A stretch of DNA of 64,000 nucleotides. It comes from Candidatus Kryptonium sp. Lineage in GTDB: Bacteria > Bacteroidota > Ignavibacteria > Kryptoniales > Kryptoniaceae. How positions within the stretch are numbered: the first letter of the stretch is position 1; the number at the start of each line of letters is the position of its first letter. Made by a program: the position numbers and the translations under genes. The DNA lies in contig JANXBN010000005.1 of the NCBI GenBank assembly GCA_025060635.1, forward strand, positions 1 through 64,000. The letters are read 5' to 3'. Under the pieces are notes generated by a model. The model was not told the DNA's origin, did not search any database, and saw only the letters and a list, made by a program, of their open reading frames with translations. Shown here piece by piece: positions 8,834 to 18,660 of this stretch.

Positions 8834-9367
8834 GTGCCGATCCCGATAATACAATTAATTGCAAGGATCATAAAAATTTTGCGGTCGCAGGGTTCACCAG
8901 GACAAGTTGCTGCTGGCTTTGCCTTTGGAATGTGTCTTGGTTTAATCCCGTGGAATACTTTGCATAGTTTTTTGATCTGGATAATCGTCATAATTTTGAA
9001 TGTAAATTTTGGAGCTGTTCTCTTGGCAATTGGACTTTTTGCGCCAATTGCTTATATCTTTGATCCTTTTTTTCATTCGTTCGGATATTGGATACTTGTT
9101 GATATTGAAGGATTAAGAGGTGTATGGACATCGCTTTATCAAACATCGTTGATCCCATTTACAAGATTTTACAACACTGTGGTAATGGGTAGCACGGTCA
9201 CATCTTTTATATTGTTTTTGCCAGTTTATTTTTTAGCAAAGTGGTTCGTTAAAAATTATCGTGAGAAAATTGATCCACACATTCAAAAGTTGCCAATTAT
9301 AAAAGCAGCGAAAGCATCAAAACTTTACCAGATTTATGAGAAAATTAAGATTTGGAGCGAGACATGA
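8834..9367 (+). CDS. TIGR03546/DUF2062-type membrane protein
   Basis: A 177-residue integral membrane protein starting with GTG. It has several hydrophobic segments (about residues 25-75 and 112-140) and the GFAFGMCLGLIPWN motif typical of the DUF2062-like TIGR03546 family. Function is unknown. The stop codon overlaps the ATG of the next gene (ATGA at 9364-9367), which fits the TIGR03545 family; these two families are known to occur as neighbours, so the pair is probably a functional unit in the envelope. Family naming is from recall of motif and neighbourhood. Confidence 0.8.
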   Translation: MPIPIIQLIARIIKILRSQGSPGQVAAGFAFGMCLGLIPWNTLHSFLIWIIVIILNVNFGAVLLAIGLFAPIAYIFDPFFHSFGYWILVDIEGLRGVWTSLYQTSLIPFTRFYNTVVMGSTVTSFILFLPVYFLAKWFVKNYREKIDPHIQKLPIIKAAKASKLYQIYEKIKIWSET

Positions 9368-11220
9368 AATACATAAGAAAATCTGGCGTCATATTTCTTG
9401 GCGTTGTCGTAGTCATAATCATTTTGCTTAACATTTTTTTAACTGATAAATGGCTTGAGAGACAACTTGAAAATGCAGGTTCAAACATAGTCGGAGCAAA
9501 GGTTGAAATAGATAACCTTGATTTTTCTTTCTTGAAGTTGAGGATCAAATGGGATAGAATTCAAGTCACACACCCAAAGCACACGATGAAAAATATGATT
9601 GAAACAGGCCCCGTAGAGTTTAAGTTGTCTTTGTCCGCTCTGCTAAAGAAAAAGTTCGTCATAGAAAATATGCAAGTTTTGAACATAAGGACATTTACAG
9701 ATAGGAAAACCGATGGACGATTGCCAAAAAAACAAGAAAAGGTTGAAAAAAGAGAACCAAGTTTTATTGAAAAGCAATTTGCTCTCTTGCTTGATGAATT
9801 GAAGAAAGCGCCCGCTTTTGAGCTCGTATCTGAACTTGAAGATATTAAGCCCAAAGACATATTGGACAAAATTCAACTTGAAACGCCTTCAAAAATTGAT
9901 TCAGTAAGGAACTTTGTTGAAGCAGAGATCCAAAAATACAGGACGGATATTGAAAATTTGCAAAATGATGTCAGGAAACTTAAAGAAATTGAAGCAAATC
10001 TTAGGTCAATAAATCCATCCGCAATAAAAACTGTAAACGACCTTAAAACGACCTACGAAACTGTAAACGGAAGCATCAAGCAAATAAATGAAATAAAAAA
10101 TCGCTACGAGGCAAAAGTTAACGAAATAAAGCAACTGCCTGACAAATTCAACAAAATCAAACTTGAAATTCAAGAGCATATAAAAAACGACATTCAAAAA
10201 GTAAAGGGCTACGCAAAACTTCCAGATGTTCAAAACATAAATCTTATCAAGTATCTTGTCGGCCCGAAGATTTATTCTTACTATTTGACATATGAGGAAT
10301 ATTCCGAGACGGCAGAGAGATATATTCAGAAAATGCAGGCACTTAAGCCAGAGAAGGAAGAAAGACCTCCGCGACTAAAAGGGCAAGATATACAATTCGT
10401 TAAAGAGAGAGCTTTACCTGAATTTTGGCTAAAAAGATGTGTCTTATCCGGCGAAACTAACGCAGGTTTTCGCATCAAAGGTGAGATCACGAATGTAAGC
10501 AATCAACCGAAGATAGTTGGCTTGCCAACTCGCATTGTGATCACTGGTGATAGACCTGACAAGGCAAGTTTGAAACTTGAAGTGGAGCTTGACTTCGTAA
10601 GCAATCCATCAAGCCAAAAGTTAAATTTTGAGTTCAAGAGGTTGCCGATTTCTGATTTTAACTTTGATCATTCCGTTAAATTTTTACCAGTCAAAGTTGA
10701 TAATTCCATCGGCGATATAAATTTCAGATTGACAAGACAAGGTGGAGATGTTAAATCGGAGTTCAATCTAATGTTTTACAATCCGCAATTTGTCTTTTTG
10801 TCATTTTCTCCAGCGAATTTCTATGAGGAAAGATTGTTCAATGTCGTCAAAAATACATTTAGCGCAGTCAGATATTTAGATGTAAATGCGTCTATTAGCG
10901 TTATCAATAAGGAGTTTAAGGCAAGCATAAGTTCAAGTTTGGATAGACAATTAACAGCTGGATTCAGGGATGCTATCGGAAGGGAAGTAGAGAGGTTGAA
11001 AAGAGAAGCGGAAGCGATGGCACGAGCGAAATTAGAGGAAATTAGAAAAGAATTTGAAGCGAGGGCAGAAGAAAAAATCAAGGAATTGGTAAGTAGGGCA
11101 GAGGAATATAAAGATGTTGTTAGCTTGGTTGAAAGTTTGAGGGAGCAAAAATTAAAAGAGCTTGATCAAGAGATTAAAAAACGAGGGACGAGAATTCTTG
11201 AAAACATCCTCAGAAGATAG
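9364..11220 (+). CDS. TIGR03545-family envelope protein, AsmA-like
   Basis: About 618 residues from ATG 9364, chosen because GGAG at 9354-9357 is at proper distance and the ATG overlaps the previous stop; an in-frame TTG 12 bp upstream is less likely. An N-terminal membrane anchor (residues about 8-27) is followed by an AsmA-like start (NIVGAKVEIDNLDFSFLKLRIKWD, broken here: LDFSF then LKLRIKWDRIQV). A long coiled-coil region follows (about 170-250), then a beta-rich middle and a very charged helical C-terminus rich in Arg/Glu/Lys. The protein would face the periplasm. Function is unknown; AsmA-like proteins are linked to lipid transport between membranes. Confidence 0.75.
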   Translation: MKYIRKSGVIFLGVVVVIIILLNIFLTDKWLERQLENAGSNIVGAKVEIDNLDFSFLKLRIKWDRIQVTHPKHTMKNMIETGPVEFKLSLSALLKKKFVIENMQVLNIRTFTDRKTDGRLPKKQEKVEKREPSFIEKQFALLLDELKKAPAFELVSELEDIKPKDILDKIQLETPSKIDSVRNFVEAEIQKYRTDIENLQNDVRKLKEIEANLRSINPSAIKTVNDLKTTYETVNGSIKQINEIKNRYEAKVNEIKQLPDKFNKIKLEIQEHIKNDIQKVKGYAKLPDVQNINLIKYLVGPKIYSYYLTYEEYSETAERYIQKMQALKPEKEERPPRLKGQDIQFVKERALPEFWLKRCVLSGETNAGFRIKGEITNVSNQPKIVGLPTRIVITGDRPDKASLKLEVELDFVSNPSSQKLNFEFKRLPISDFNFDHSVKFLPVKVDNSIGDINFRLTRQGGDVKSEFNLMFYNPQFVFLSFSPANFYEERLFNVVKNTFSAVRYLDVNASISVINKEFKASISSSLDRQLTAGFRDAIGREVERLKREAEAMARAKLEEIRKEFEARAEEKIKELVSRAEEYKDVVSLVESLREQKLKELDQEIKKRGTRILENILRR

Positions 11221-11221
11221 T

Positions 11222-12253
11222 TTACTCAGAAAGAGCGAGCTTCACAATTCTATCAACGAGTTCTGGGAATTCAATTCCAGCAGCTTTAGCTGCTTTTGGA
11301 ACTAAGCTTGTCCCTGTCATTCCTGGGATTGTATTGATTTCAAGGCAGTAAATTTCCCCTTTTTCCGTGACTCTGAAATCAACTCTTGCGAATCCTTTGC
11401 AACCGATGGATTCAAATGCGATAATTGATTGCTCTTTGAGTTTTTCTGTCCATTCGTCCGGTATTTGAGCTGGGACGATGTATTCAGTTGCTCCCTTTGT
11501 ATATTTGTGATAATAATCGTAAATCCCACCTTTGGGTATTATCTCAATAACTGGCAAAGCCAAATTACCGAGTATTCCAACTGTTAATTCTTTTCCTTCT
11601 ATGAAATCTTCAACTAAAACCAAATCCGAATACTTGAAAGCAAGTTCAATAGCTGGCTCAATTTCTTCGGGACAATGGACGATCGTCAATCCGACTGTTG
11701 AACCTTGGTCGTTTGGCTTGACGACGCAAGGGTAGGAAAAGGATTTTTCTATCTTTTGGCGAATTTCATTTATGTCAATTCTATTTTTCTTGACAACGAA
11801 CCAATCGGGCGTTTGAACTCCGTAATGTTCAAAAACAATCTTTGACATGTTTTTATCAATCCCTATCGCACTTGCAAGCACTCCGGAGCCAGTATATTTT
11901 TTCCCCCTAAGATCAAGCAACGCTTGGACTGTCCCATCTTCTCCCCATTTACCATGCAAAACTATGAAAACGACATCAACATCATCAAGCAGATGTGAAT
12001 TAATGCATTCTATTACATTTTTATTTGAAAATTTCGCAAGCTCTTCTTCTGTTGGTGGTGTTTCTCTTATTGAACTTATGAAAAGTTTTTCTTCGTCATC
12101 GGGTTGATTTATCCCAAGAGCTGGGTCAATCGGTTTTACGATATAACCTGCTTCTCTTAAACCTTGAGTTACATATTTCCCCGAGATTATTGAGACATCC
12201 CTTTCTGGTGATGTCCCACCAAGTAGAACAGCGACTTTAATCTTTTCCATCAA
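11222..12253 (-). CDS. ddl: D-alanine--D-alanine ligase
   Basis: A 343-residue ATP-grasp ligase that makes D-Ala-D-Ala for peptidoglycan in the cytoplasm. The N-terminal LLGGTSPERDVSIISG motif, the central VLHGKWGEDGTVQALLD, the ATP-grasp loop VKPNDQGSTVGL and the C-terminal FRVTEKGEIYCLEINTIPGM (Mg-binding Glu and Asn) are all present. Length is usual. It is the last gene of a leftward group with a class II aldolase one base upstream, and it ends tail-to-tail, one base from the TIGR03545 gene. It makes sense as a single-copy cell-wall gene. Confidence 0.96.
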   Translation of the reverse strand: MMEKIKVAVLLGGTSPERDVSIISGKYVTQGLREAGYIVKPIDPALGINQPDDEEKLFISSIRETPPTEEELAKFSNKNVIECINSHLLDDVDVVFIVLHGKWGEDGTVQALLDLRGKKYTGSGVLASAIGIDKNMSKIVFEHYGVQTPDWFVVKKNRIDINEIRQKIEKSFSYPCVVKPNDQGSTVGLTIVHCPEEIEPAIELAFKYSDLVLVEDFIEGKELTVGILGNLALPVIEIIPKGGIYDYYHKYTKGATEYIVPAQIPDEWTEKLKEQSIIAFESIGCKGFARVDFRVTEKGEIYCLEINTIPGMTGTSLVPKAAKAAGIEFPELVDRIVKLALSE

Positions 12254-12254
12254 T

Positions 12255-12929
12255 TTAAATCTTTATTTGTTTACCGTACGCTTCTGGACTTACAGATAAA
12301 AGTTTTTGTAAATCTTCGGGTGTTAAATTTTTTTCACCACCAAGGATCCTCGCAAGCAATATGATCATTGCATAATGTTCAAGTTTTTCCATCTTGTAAT
12401 ACGCATCTCTTAAATTTTCCCCAAGTGTCACAGCGCCATGGTTTTGAAGCAAAAATGCATCGCATTTTTCAACAAATGGCTCAATTGATTTTGGAACTTC
12501 GTCGGTTGATGGAGTTGCATATTTTGCAAGCGGGATTTTGCCAAGGTTTATTATAACTTCGGGAAGGACAAATCCCTCAAGCGAGATCCCAGCGGTTGCG
12601 AACGCAGTTGCAAAGGGCGGATGTGCGTGAACGATCGCCTTCACATCTTTCCTTTGACTGTAAATGAAAAGATGCATCTTTATCTCGGTTGATGGTTTGT
12701 AAATCCCATAAATCAAATTTCCATCAGGGTCAACTTCAACAATTTGGGATTTTTTTATCTCGCCTTTATTTACAGCGGTTGAAGTGCAAAGTATGTTTCC
12801 ATTTCCAAGTCGTGCAGATATGTTTCCATCCATTGCTGAAACAAATCCCTTTTTATAAACCAAATGCGAGATTTCTACGATCTCTGAAATTAGTTTTTCT
12901 TTTTCCATTGTAATTTTCTTATCCCTCAT
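12255..12929 (-). CDS. Class II aldolase/adducin family protein
   Basis: A 224-residue zinc aldolase or epimerase of the fuculose-1-phosphate aldolase/ribulose-5-phosphate 4-epimerase family. His101 and His103 (HAHPP) and His164 (QNHG) are the metal ligands, and Glu82 in PSTE is the catalytic acid/base. GNISAR near residue 35 is the phosphate/substrate loop. The substrate cannot be read from sequence: fuculose-P, methylthioribulose-P dehydratase-like or other sugars are all possible. The frame overlaps the end of the upstream small membrane protein; Met8 is another possible start. It lies one base upstream of ddl and is probably co-transcribed. Confidence 0.85.
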   Translation of the reverse strand: MRDKKITMEKEKLISEIVEISHLVYKKGFVSAMDGNISARLGNGNILCTSTAVNKGEIKKSQIVEVDPDGNLIYGIYKPSTEIKMHLFIYSQRKDVKAIVHAHPPFATAFATAGISLEGFVLPEVIINLGKIPLAKYATPSTDEVPKSIEPFVEKCDAFLLQNHGAVTLGENLRDAYYKMEKLEHYAMIILLARILGGEKNLTPEDLQKLLSVSPEAYGKQIKI

Positions 12930-13128
12930 CCCGTTTTTCAGAAATTGATTGTTTGATCATTATGGTGCGCAAGATCAAGCGAAGGAAAAAAATCGCAAAA
13001 GCGACAACAAGCGCATGGATTGAATATTCAGGTGGAATGATTTTAGTCAGCATACCGAGTAGCAATAGAACCAATATCGCCAAACTTATGTAGGTTATCC
13101 AATTGAAAGCCTTGGTTGAAATTCTCAT
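12919..13128 (-). CDS. Small two-helix membrane protein
   Basis: A 69-residue protein with two hydrophobic helices (about residues 11-30 and 38-55) and a charged C-terminal tail. I do not recognise a family. It is the first gene of the leftward group with the class II aldolase and ddl, and its 3' end overlaps the aldolase start by 11 bp, which suggests coupled translation. It is divergent from lysS, with the upstream region shared. Confidence 0.6.
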   Translation of the reverse strand: MRISTKAFNWITYISLAILVLLLLGMLTKIIPPEYSIHALVVAFAIFFLRLILRTIMIKQSISEKRDEG

Positions 13129-13224
13129 TTTCGCCTCGCTTTGTTTTCCGATGGAAGCGTTTTCATTTTTTTACCAAATTTAATTAAATTAAAAACAATA
13201 AAAAACAAAACGACAACGCCAAAA

Positions 13225-14745
13225 TTGCAAGACGAGCTAAAGCTTCAATACTGGGAAGAATTTAACCAGTTAATGAAAAGACGACTTGAAGAACTTGAAG
13301 AGCTTAAAAAGCTCGGCATCAATCCATATCCCTACGAGTTTCCAGTAAACGCTTACTCAGAGGACATCCTGAAAAACTTCAAGGATGAAGATCCACCTAT
13401 GAGCGTTTCAATTGCAGGGAGAATTATGTCAATTAGGAGAATGGGCAAAGCAACATTTTCACACATTCAGGATTCAAAAGGGAAAATACAAATTTATTTT
13501 AAAAAGGATGTCCTCGGCGATAAATATGATATATTGAAACTCCTTGATATTGGCGATATAATCGGTGTTAAGGGTGAAGTTTTCAGGACGAAAACTGGTG
13601 AGATAACTGTAAAAGTTGAGGATTATCAAGTCCTTGCGAAATCAATACGACCTTTGCCAATCGTTAAAGAAAAAATAGATGAAAGCGGTAATAGAATAGT
13701 TTACGATCCGTTCACAGATAAAGAGATGAGATACAGACAAAGGTATGTTGATTTGATAGTAAACCCGGATGTAAAGCAAGTTTTTATAAAGCGTGCGAAG
13801 ATAATCAGCACGATTCGCGAAATCCTTGACTCACATGGTTTCATTGAAGTTGAAACCCCGATTCTTCAACCGATTTATGGTGGTGCAACCGCAAGACCGT
13901 TCATAACGCATCACAACGCATTGGATATGGATCTATATTTAAGGATCGCCGATGAGCTTTATTTGAAAAGATTGATAGTAGGTGGATTTGAAGGAGTTTA
14001 TGAGATCGGAAAAGATTTCAGAAACGAGGGGATGGATAGGATGCATAATCCGGAGTTTACGATGCTTGAGCTTTATGTTGCCTATAAAGATTATAACTGG
14101 ATGATGGAGTTTACTGAAAATTTGATTTACACTGTGAACTTGCGTGTGAATGGGACGGCGAAGATAAAATTTGGAGAAAACGAAATTGACTTGACACCTC
14201 CGTGGAGAAGGATTCCGATGTTTGAACTTTTGAAACAATATACTGGTGAAAATCTTGAAGGCAAAACTGAAGATGAACTTCGTGCAATTGCAAGGCGATT
14301 AAATGTTGATGTCTCGTCAAAAATTGGGGTTGGCAAAATAATTGACGAGATCTTTTCTGAGATCGTTCAACCAAATCTAATTCAGCCGACTTTTGTAATT
14401 GATTATCCTGTTGAGATGTCTCCGCTTGCAAAAAGACACAGAAATAATCCACGACTTGTTGAAAGATTTGAAGTTATAATTTGCGGGATGGAGGTATGCA
14501 ATGCCTTCAGCGAGTTAAACGATCCAATTGATCAGCGCTTGAGATTTGAAGAACAAGCCCGACTTAGAGCGCAGGGAGACGAGGAAGCGATGACAATTGA
14601 TGAAGATTTTATAAGAGCTCTTGAATATGGGATGCCTCCAACTGCAGGACTTGGAATTGGAATTGATCGCCTTGTGATGATTTTAACTAATCAAAAAACA
14701 ATCCGAGATGTAATTCTTTTCCCGCACATGAGACCCGAAAAATAG
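13225..14745 (+). CDS. lysS: Lysyl-tRNA synthetase, class II
   Basis: Charges tRNA-Lys. About 506 residues from TTG 13225. The frame is open back to a TTG at 13141, but family members begin only some 10-20 residues before the (L)[20 protein letters not shown] segment, so the long extension is unlikely; ATG 13273 is the other candidate. The OB-fold anticodon domain is followed by class II motifs: motif 1 [10 protein letters not shown], motif 2 [15 protein letters not shown], and motif 3 [11 protein letters not shown]. Length and order are normal. It is divergently transcribed from the small membrane-protein operon and followed 25 bp later by a GH57 gene. Confidence 0.95.
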   Translation: MQDELKLQYWEEFNQLMKRRLEELEELKKLGINPYPYEFPVNAYSEDILKNFKDEDPPMSVSIAGRIMSIRRMGKATFSHIQDSKGKIQIYFKKDVLGDKYDILKLLDIGDIIGVKGEVFRTKTGEITVKVEDYQVLAKSIRPLPIVKEKIDESGNRIVYDPFTDKEMRYRQRYVDLIVNPDVKQVFIKRAKIISTIREILDSHGFIEVETPILQPIYGGATARPFITHHNALDMDLYLRIADELYLKRLIVGGFEGVYEIGKDFRNEGMDRMHNPEFTMLELYVAYKDYNWMMEFTENLIYTVNLRVNGTAKIKFGENEIDLTPPWRRIPMFELLKQYTGENLEGKTEDELRAIARRLNVDVSSKIGVGKIIDEIFSEIVQPNLIQPTFVIDYPVEMSPLAKRHRNNPRLVERFEVIICGMEVCNAFSELNDPIDQRLRFEEQARLRAQGDEEAMTIDEDFIRALEYGMPPTAGLGIGIDRLVMILTNQKTIRDVILFPHMRPEK

Positions 14746-14770
14746 TTGAAAACAAAATCAGAAGTTTAAA

Positions 14771-16906
14771 GTGAAAAAAATTAATCTCGTCCTCGGAATC
14801 CATAACCATCAACCAGTGGGTAATTTTGACTTCGTCTTTGAACATGCATATGAAGTCGCTTATAAACCATTTATCAAAATCCTCGCAAAATATCCGAAGA
14901 TCAAACTCGCACAACATTATACCGGCATCTTATTTCAATGGATTTTAAAAAATCATCCCGAGTTCTTTGATGACTTGAAGGCCCTCGTTGACAAAGGACA
15001 GGTGGAATTGATAACTGGGGGATTTTATGAACCGATTCTTGCAGTAATTCCAGATCAAGATAAGTTGGATCAAATTAAAAAGTTAACCGACTTTATCGTT
15101 AAACATTTTGATAAAACACCAGTTGGAATGTGGCTTGCTGAAAGAGTGTGGGAACAGCACATCGTCAAGTTTATCGCAATGGCTGGGGTTAAATATGTGA
15201 TAATTGATGATACACATTTTCGGTATGCTGGTTTAACTGGGGAGAAACTTCTCGGATATTACATCACCGAGGAACAAGGTTATACTGTTAACATCTTCCC
15301 GATAAGCAAAATGTTAAGATATACGATCCCGTTTCAACCTGTTGAGAAGACAATTGATTACTTAAGAGAAATTGCAACGGAAGAAGGCGATAGAGTTGTC
15401 GTCTATGCCGACGATGGCGAGAAGTTCGGCGTCTGGCCAAATACATATAAACATGTCTATGAGGATGGATGGCTTGAGGAGTTCTTCACAGCACTTGAAG
15501 AAAACAGCGATTGGATAAACATACTTCACTTTTCCGAGGTAATTCAAAAAATAAAACCAATTGGTAGAATTTATTTGCCTAATGCCTCCTACGCTGAGAT
15601 GATGCATTGGGCTTTGCCAGCAGATGCGTATCTTGATTATGAAAAACTTGAAGAACACCTAAAGGAAGAGGGAATGTATGAGCAATATTCAAGATTTTTC
15701 AGAGGTGGCTTCTGGAGAAATTTCCTTGTAAAATATCCCGAGGCAAATAACCTTCACAAAAAAATGCTAAGAGTTTCCGAAAGAGCGAGGAAACTTCAAG
15801 CGAAAGGAAAAGATGTAAGCATCGCTCTTGATAAAATTTGGTCTGCACAATGTAATGATCCATACTGGCATGGGATCTTCGGTGGTTTATATCTTACAAA
15901 TTTAAGGTCAACTGCTTATAGAAATTTGATAAGCGCTGAAAATGAACTTGATAAAATTGAATCTAAGAAGCTCATTCGTTATGAGTTTACCGATTTTGAC
16001 AGAGATGGAAGGGATGAACTTATCGTTGAATCACCAAACTTTAACATTTATATAAATCCAAATTACGGTGGGCAGATTTTTGAACTTGACTTCAAGCCAG
16101 TTGAGTTTAACATAACGGATGTGATCACAAGGAGAAAGGAGGGTTATCATGAAAAATTAATTCGGCTCGCAAGCGAGCAAAATAATCCAAACAATCACGG
16201 CGTCGCAAGCATACACGATATGCTATTAGCAAAGGAAGAAGGACTTGAAAGGTTCTTGCATTATGATTGGTATAGGCGAGGCAGCTTAATTGATCATTTC
16301 CTGGGCGATGGGACAACGCTTGAGAATTTTTATCAGTGTAGATATCCAGAACAGGGTGATTTTGTTGATCAACCTTATCATGTTGAGACAAATTTCAAGA
16401 AGAGCGCTCTTGAGATCATACTCTCAAGGGAAGGTAATGTTTGGGTTGAAAACGAAAGGAAAAGGGTTCGTGTTGAAAAAAGGATAACGGTAAATAAAAA
16501 CGCTAACGATCTTTTCATAGATTACAAAATTGAAAATCTTGAAGATGAGATGCTTGATCTGTGGTTTGGAGTGGAGTTCGCTTGCAACTTTCTTGCGCCT
16601 GATTCTGAAGATAGATATTTTTACTTTGTTGGATATGAAATTGAAGATAAAAAATTAAGAAGCATCGGTTCTGTTGATGATGTTGTTTCCTTCGGCGTCG
16701 TTGATGAATGGGTTGGGCTTGATATGAACTTCTATTTAAGCAAGTTCGCAAATGTTTGGAGATTTCCGCTTGAATCAATTTCTCTTTCTGAAGCTGGCTT
16801 TGAAAGAGTTTATCAAGGTTCCGTTATTTTACTCAACTGGAACATAAAGTTAAGCAAAGAATGGACTGTCCAAATTCATAAATCGTTCAGGAAATTAAAA
16901 AAGTAA
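14771..16906 (+). CDS. GH57 4-alpha-glucanotransferase/alpha-amylase
   Basis: A 711-residue glycoside hydrolase family 57 enzyme, cytoplasmic, starting with GTG. It fits the thermostable 4-alpha-glucanotransferase type of Thermococcus litoralis, which transfers maltooligosaccharides. The conserved regions are visible: HNHQPVGNFD at residues 11-20, GQVELITGG at 76-84, WLAERVWE with the expected nucleophile Glu124, and YADDGEKFG with the expected acid Asp214. The C-terminal half has the DUF1925/DUF1926 beta domains of this subgroup. No signal peptide is seen. GH57 enzymes are frequent in thermophiles, which supports a hot habitat. Whether it is a transferase or a hydrolase cannot be settled by sequence alone. 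Confidence 0.9.
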   Translation: MKKINLVLGIHNHQPVGNFDFVFEHAYEVAYKPFIKILAKYPKIKLAQHYTGILFQWILKNHPEFFDDLKALVDKGQVELITGGFYEPILAVIPDQDKLDQIKKLTDFIVKHFDKTPVGMWLAERVWEQHIVKFIAMAGVKYVIIDDTHFRYAGLTGEKLLGYYITEEQGYTVNIFPISKMLRYTIPFQPVEKTIDYLREIATEEGDRVVVYADDGEKFGVWPNTYKHVYEDGWLEEFFTALEENSDWINILHFSEVIQKIKPIGRIYLPNASYAEMMHWALPADAYLDYEKLEEHLKEEGMYEQYSRFFRGGFWRNFLVKYPEANNLHKKMLRVSERARKLQAKGKDVSIALDKIWSAQCNDPYWHGIFGGLYLTNLRSTAYRNLISAENELDKIESKKLIRYEFTDFDRDGRDELIVESPNFNIYINPNYGGQIFELDFKPVEFNITDVITRRKEGYHEKLIRLASEQNNPNNHGVASIHDMLLAKEEGLERFLHYDWYRRGSLIDHFLGDGTTLENFYQCRYPEQGDFVDQPYHVETNFKKSALEIILSREGNVWVENERKRVRVEKRITVNKNANDLFIDYKIENLEDEMLDLWFGVEFACNFLAPDSEDRYFYFVGYEIEDKKLRSIGSVDDVVSFGVVDEWVGLDMNFYLSKFANVWRFPLESISLSEAGFERVYQGSVILLNWNIKLSKEWTVQIHKSFRKLKK

Positions 16907-16924
16907 AAATTTTCTTCTAACATT

Positions 16925-17812
16925 GTGCAGGTTAAAATTCTGAAAATTTTCCTGCTTCTTGTTTTCTGCTTTGGTGAGGTTTTTCCATTTGGGAATTATT
17001 TTTCCGCGGATGATTCAATCTCAAAACCAGTTGGTGAAAAAATTAACTACACGAAGCTTGCGATCGTTGGACTTGGGACTGTTGGAGTGATGGGCGTTAT
17101 ACATGTCTATCAGCAAAACGCTTGGTGGAGTGGACAGAGGAGATCATTTCATGTCGTGAACGATTGGGATTATGCTCTTAACATTGATAAGATTGGGCAT
17201 TTCTATGGTGCAAATTTGATTTCAAATTTATTTGCTTCATCGCTTCAATGGGCTGGGGTTGAAAAAAAGAAATCAATGATATATGGGGCCGTGCTTGGAT
17301 CGGTTTTTGGACTTTATGTTGAATTTGAAGATGGATTCGCAACTCAATGGGGCTTTAGCCCAGGCGATGCAGGCGCAAACATACTTGGGGCATGGTACCC
17401 AATCGCTCAACACTATGTCCCGTTTCTAAAGAATTTCAACTTCAAATGGAGCTACATTCCAACATCCCAGCTTAGAAGCGGAAAGAAAAAAATTTTCATT
17501 GATGATCACGAAGGACAGGTAATGTGGCTTTCAATTTCAGTTAACAATTTCCTTCCAAAAGAAATTGAAAAATTTTATCCCGACTTCCTTAACATCGCAA
17601 TAGGTTATGGCGTAAGAGAACTTGACGGTCTTGGTGGGGGAAAACGAGAATTTTATATTTCGCTTGATTATGATCTTGAGAAACTTCCCGGCGATGGTTG
17701 GTTTCTAAAACTTTTGAAGAAAAATTTAAACTACATTCATCTCCCGGCACCTGCCGTAAGATTAACACCCAGTTTTGCTTTTTTTGGATTTTTCTTCTCA
17801 AAGAGAATCTAA
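16925..17812 (+). CDS. DUF2279-type exported protein
   Basis: A 295-residue protein with an N-terminal signal peptide (residues about 1-21), starting with GTG. The segment FHVVNDWDYALNIDKIGHFYG, shown here as NDWDYALNIDKIGHFYG, resembles the DUF2279/YfiM family signature (His in a KIGHF motif), followed by hydrophobic stretches and a GFSPGDAGANILGA motif. Function is unknown; the family is associated with the cell envelope. It is the first of three consecutive envelope genes (with a PorV/Q-like protein and a helix-hairpin-helix barrel). Confidence 0.7.
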   Translation: MQVKILKIFLLLVFCFGEVFPFGNYFSADDSISKPVGEKINYTKLAIVGLGTVGVMGVIHVYQQNAWWSGQRRSFHVVNDWDYALNIDKIGHFYGANLISNLFASSLQWAGVEKKKSMIYGAVLGSVFGLYVEFEDGFATQWGFSPGDAGANILGAWYPIAQHYVPFLKNFNFKWSYIPTSQLRSGKKKIFIDDHEGQVMWLSISVNNFLPKEIEKFYPDFLNIAIGYGVRELDGLGGGKREFYISLDYDLEKLPGDGWFLKLLKKNLNYIHLPAPAVRLTPSFAFFGFFFSKRI

Positions 17813-17859
17813 ATTTTGGTTTCACTGAAAAAGCGTAAAAAGATTGTTCATTTAATTTT

Positions 17860-18660
17860 ATGCTCAAGATATTGATATTTATACTTCTCTTCGGCTCAAA
17901 AGTTTTCGGAAGCGAGAATGTCGGTGCAAGGGCTTTCGCTTTGAAAAGTTATGTCGCGGTTGCAAACGATGCTTGGACGATTTTTTACAATCCAGCTGGA
18001 TTGGCAAATTTGAAAAGCAGGGAATTATCTTTTTCATATATCCCTGCTAAATTCGGGTTAAGTGAGCTTTCGGAAAAATCTATTGCTTTTTACGAGCCAT
18101 CCTTGCCATTTAAGATTGGGTTTGGTTTCAAGACATTCGGGTTTGAACTTTATAAGGAAAACATCTTCAAGTTTTCAATTGCCTATGGTTTTGAAATTTT
18201 TAACTTTGGTCTGAATCTCTGTTATAACTTTGTGTCCATCAAAAATTACGGAAAAGCTGGTGCTTTCAGCGCTGATCTTGGTTTCTTCTCAAGGTCGCTA
18301 AAATCTATTAGATTTGGGTTCGTTCTAAAGAATTTAGTTGCCGACAAAATTGGCAAAGCAAAGGAGAGAATGCCTAAGGAGATTGAATTTGGCTTCGCTT
18401 TTTTGCCATATGATAATTTGATAATTTCTGCCAGCGCTCATAAAGAGATAAACTTTAGAGAAGGCTTAAAATACGGGCTTGAATATACGATAGCAAACAT
18501 TGTGATGTTAAGATTTGGCCTTTCAAATTATCCCATTCAATATTCCGGTGGAATTGGGGTCAAATTATCAATTTTTCAATTTGATTATGGGGTGGATAAT
18601 CATCAATTGCTTGGTTTGACACACCAAATTACATTGACAGCAAAGTTTGAGAGAAAATGA
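17860..18660 (+). CDS. PorV/PorQ-like outer-membrane barrel
   Basis: A 266-residue exported protein with signal peptide ending near residue 17. The motif GARAFALKSYVAVANDAWTI, followed by FYNPAGLANL, is the hallmark of the PorV/PorQ and UPF0164-like beta-barrel families of the FCB group, which serve type IX secretion. The rest alternates as amphipathic beta strands with aromatic residues. The stop overlaps the next gene's ATG. A T9SS role is inference from family and the type IX-like C-terminus of the protein at 59852-63220. Confidence 0.75.
   Translation: MLKILIFILLFGSKVFGSENVGARAFALKSYVAVANDAWTIFYNPAGLANLKSRELSFSYIPAKFGLSELSEKSIAFYEPSLPFKIGFGFKTFGFELYKENIFKFSIAYGFEIFNFGLNLCYNFVSIKNYGKAGAFSADLGFFSRSLKSIRFGFVLKNLVADKIGKAKERMPKEIEFGFAFLPYDNLIISASAHKEINFREGLKYGLEYTIANIVMLRFGLSNYPIQYSGGIGVKLSIFQFDYGVDNHQLLGLTHQITLTAKFERK

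Noticed and set aside
13141-13224. N-terminal extension of lysS from TTG 13141.
   Set aside because: The extension has no counterpart in the family and overlaps the shared divergent upstream region.
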